From JAHDCJ01 sp039028895 (GTDB lineage: Bacteria > Bacteroidota > Bacteroidia > Chitinophagales > Saprospiraceae), in assembly GCA_039028895.1 (NCBI GenBank), contig JBCCHF010000037.1, forward strand, positions 8,053 to 72,052: a stretch of 64,000 nucleotides of DNA, given 5' to 3'. The position numbers and the translations under genes were made by a program. Below are positions 63,401 through 64,000 of this stretch, piece after piece; within the stretch, counting starts at the first letter, position 1, and every line of letters begins with the position of its first letter. Under the pieces are notes generated by a model that saw only the letters and a program-made list of their open reading frames with translations, ran no database searches and was not told the DNA's origin.

Positions 63401-64000
63401 TTGTGTTCAGACCTTTACAATTCAAGACAGTACTGATCCAACAGTTTCCTGTCCCTCGGATATTACTGTAGGAAATGACCCTGGTCAATGTGGAGCTGCA
63501 GTTAGTTTCACACCATCCGCTAATGATAATTGCCCGGGAGTTAGCTTCTCTGCAAGTCCGATGTCAGGTTCCACATTTAATGTTGGGGTAACCCCTGTCA
63601 CGGTAACAGCAACCGACGGCGCAGGAAATACGGCACAATGTAACTTTAACGTTACAGTAAACGATACCGAAGATCCTACAGTTACTTGCCCTTCTGATAT
63701 TTCAGTTGGCAATGATCCGGGACAATGTGGTGCTGCGGTTAATTTCACACCATCCGCAAATGACAATTGCCCGGGAGTAAGCTTCTCTGCAAGTCCGATG
63801 TCAGGTTCTACATTTAATGTTGGCGTAACCCCTGTCACGGTAACAGCAACCGACGGCGAAGGAAATACCGCCCAGTGTAGCTTTAACGTTACAGTAAACG
63901 ATACCGAAGATCCTACAGTTACTTGCCCTTCTGATATTTCAGTTGGCAATGATCCGGGACAATGTGGTGCTGCGGTTAATTTCACACCATCCGCAAATGA
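60435..64000 (+). CDS. Giant multidomain HYR adhesin, 3' end beyond the window
   Basis: Open from ATG 60435 to the window edge (1188 codons, no stop). Signal peptide (MRSLTSVLCTLCCLFLINLQ, cleavage near ANGQ). Three jelly-roll-like modules, each beginning near a SFE-x-x-G pattern (about 33, 365 and 705), alternate with Ig-like modules beginning ANIEGGTIMYSEGDPATQI (about 226) and ANIEGSTISYTEGDPATQI (about 566). From residue about 1001 on, near-identical 79-residue HYR repeats (CPSDITVGNDPGQCGAAV...) run past the end. Surface adhesin; the missing 3' end should show whether a T9SS tail exists. Confidence 0.88.
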   Translation, partial: MRSLTSVLCTLCCLFLINLQANGQVVLAQESFEAVGGDFGFTANFGGACNDFWDRVTSDPSCFGSSLDGSADGNAWVAGEDIDAALGANVFGTVTLNAVNVTGQSSLDIQVAASTSNSQGSRWEFTDNIYFEYNMDNSGWVIAGLFKGDGQFGGFLREDTDLNPGTNGPYGFTVANAGFQDYTFSIPVTGNSVQVRVRADIDGGTEEIGIDNIRVRGIMSSNVAPVLANIEGGTIMYSEGDPATQITNTITVSDSDDTDLESATVQILTNFDGSEDVLAFTPTGGITGTFNNVTGILSLSGTSSLANYQTVLRSVTYENTDANDADPATRTIRFSVNDGLDNSNFQSRDISISTSLNSTPLTVPFCESFETNGEGSRYESNNFVGTCPVIAERGLNTSMGFGCFAENITGPNGTYVFFTESTTNIPGSSNFTLTSQDIDISGLNDMTLEVLLGISRDTEDRWESTDQFRVEYNVDGGAYTIIGLFTGTNPNSILGGPLAQDTDNNPGTLGPFGTTITDIYQNFTFNFNVSGSVMTYRIVVLSTGTEELAFDNICLTGTAGQVGPTLANIEGSTISYTEGDPATQITNTITITDPDDTNMESATVNICSGFVNGEDVLAFTSFGGISGTYTAATGILALSGSASIADYESTLRSVTYQNTDISNPENVTREICFVVNDGDVNSNQQSRMIDIIDLLNAPACLPVMESFETDGEGTRYNSTTFDDSGSPLFNCDFFIRTNSQPSCHADAISNVDGNFYWAGEDVTGGSNGSGPAFVELAPLIATGYTSLQVQVLLGLSNNSGGFRIESDDAIFIQSNLDNAGWVNIGAFYGDGDLIVGGDMRQDADLNGVADPAGTILTSTLQDFTFSIPGTGDNLRVRVVIDQSGGSEETIFDNIRVNGTLSGGTATVTCPSDPSTINGCSASDVTSASSLAFSTTSVTISEADFTGEGGTISPMGSTNSITYIDVASGSNPITVTRTFTISSGCNSSEDCVQTFTIQDSTDPTVSCPSDITVGNDPGQCGAAVSFTPSANDNCPGVSFSASPMSGSTFNVGVTPVTVTATDGAGNTAQCNFNVTVNDTEDPTVTCPSDISVGNDPGQCGAAVNFTPSANDNCPGVSFSASPMSGSTFNVGVTPVTVTATDGEGNTAQCSFNVTVNDTEDPTVTCPSDISVGNDPGQCGAAVNFTPSAN
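63435..64000. repeat. Near-identical 237-bp tandem HYR repeats at window end
   Basis: Units at 63435-63671, 63672-63908 and 63909 onward, exactly 237 bases (79 codons) apart. Units 2 and 3 are identical over the visible part, unit 1 differs at a few positions. Recent expansion is likely, and such an array can vary in copy number. Confidence 0.9.

Noticed and set aside
63485..63985. Antisense 166-codon ORF with tandem repeats at the window end
   Set aside because: It mirrors the HYR repeats of the plus-strand adhesin, which has a signal peptide and known domains.
1..64000. CRISPR arrays, IS elements, integrases or attachment sites
   Set aside because: No short regularly spaced repeats, transposase motifs or tRNA-end duplications were seen; the only tandem repeats lie inside HYR and EGF coding regions.

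Overview
The window reads as chromosomal DNA of a marine-type Bacteroidota, most likely class Saprospiria (Saprospiraceae/Lewinellaceae). Supporting signs are type IX secretion (T9SS) C-terminal sorting domains of both kinds, a PorP/SprF-like protein beside an OmpA/PD40 protein, LpxB (Gram-negative lipid A), many Bacteroidota lipoproteins, hyalin-repeat (HYR) adhesins, absence of clear Shine-Dalgarno sites, and moderate to low GC. No integrase, transposase, CRISPR array or rRNA was recognised. The genus is not established.

Layout. 0-8 kb: secreted GH2 beta-galactosidase and lipoprotein trehalase, divergent around a perfect inverted repeat, then a serine hydrolase/TPR lipoprotein and an acyl-CoA dehydrogenase. 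8-14.6 kb (minus strand): a probable cell-death/defence operon with an unknown 259-aa protein, a pentein (arginine-deiminase fold) enzyme, an unknown 135-aa protein, a caspase-like protease and a bacterial gasdermin-like pore protein. A GNAT-like protein and small secreted proteins lie upstream. 16-20 kb: an alpha-helical conserved protein and a cluster of small exported proteins, one ending in a Cys-flanked glycine zipper. 20-24.6 kb: acyl-CoA dehydrogenase, lipoprotein, lpxB, surE. 24.7-32 kb: a T9SS-type cassette (type B sorting-domain protein, PorP/SprF, OmpA/PD40, PD40/SPOR). 32-43.4 kb: a degenerate YafK-like lipoprotein, a T9SS type A protein, a PIF1-like helicase, a prohibitin, a GT39 membrane protein, a degenerate SF1 helicase-nuclease and an ABC-F ATPase. 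43.4-52.3 kb: tRNA-Lys, a Tat-exported thiol-dioxygenase-like cupin, an EGF-repeat protein, an M1 aminopeptidase with T9SS tail, and an apparent serine hydrolase/MBL/HTTM operon. 52.3-54 kb: a non-coding locus with tRNA-Met(CAU) followed directly by nearly 1 kb of hairpin-rich sequence that looks like a giant structured RNA. 54-64 kb: two huge HYR adhesin genes flanking a phage tail-collar-type protein; the last gene runs off the window.

The two most notable loci are the gasdermin-caspase-pentein operon (8.1-13.7 kb) and the giant RNA candidate (52.8-53.7 kb). In the first, the protease would be expected to cut the gasdermin C-terminus and release a membrane pore, as in characterised bacterial gasdermin systems. 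The extra genes are not part of the simple two-gene form I know. The second resembles in size, complexity and tRNA adjacency the ornate large RNAs GOLLD and ROOL, but I could not match it to either.
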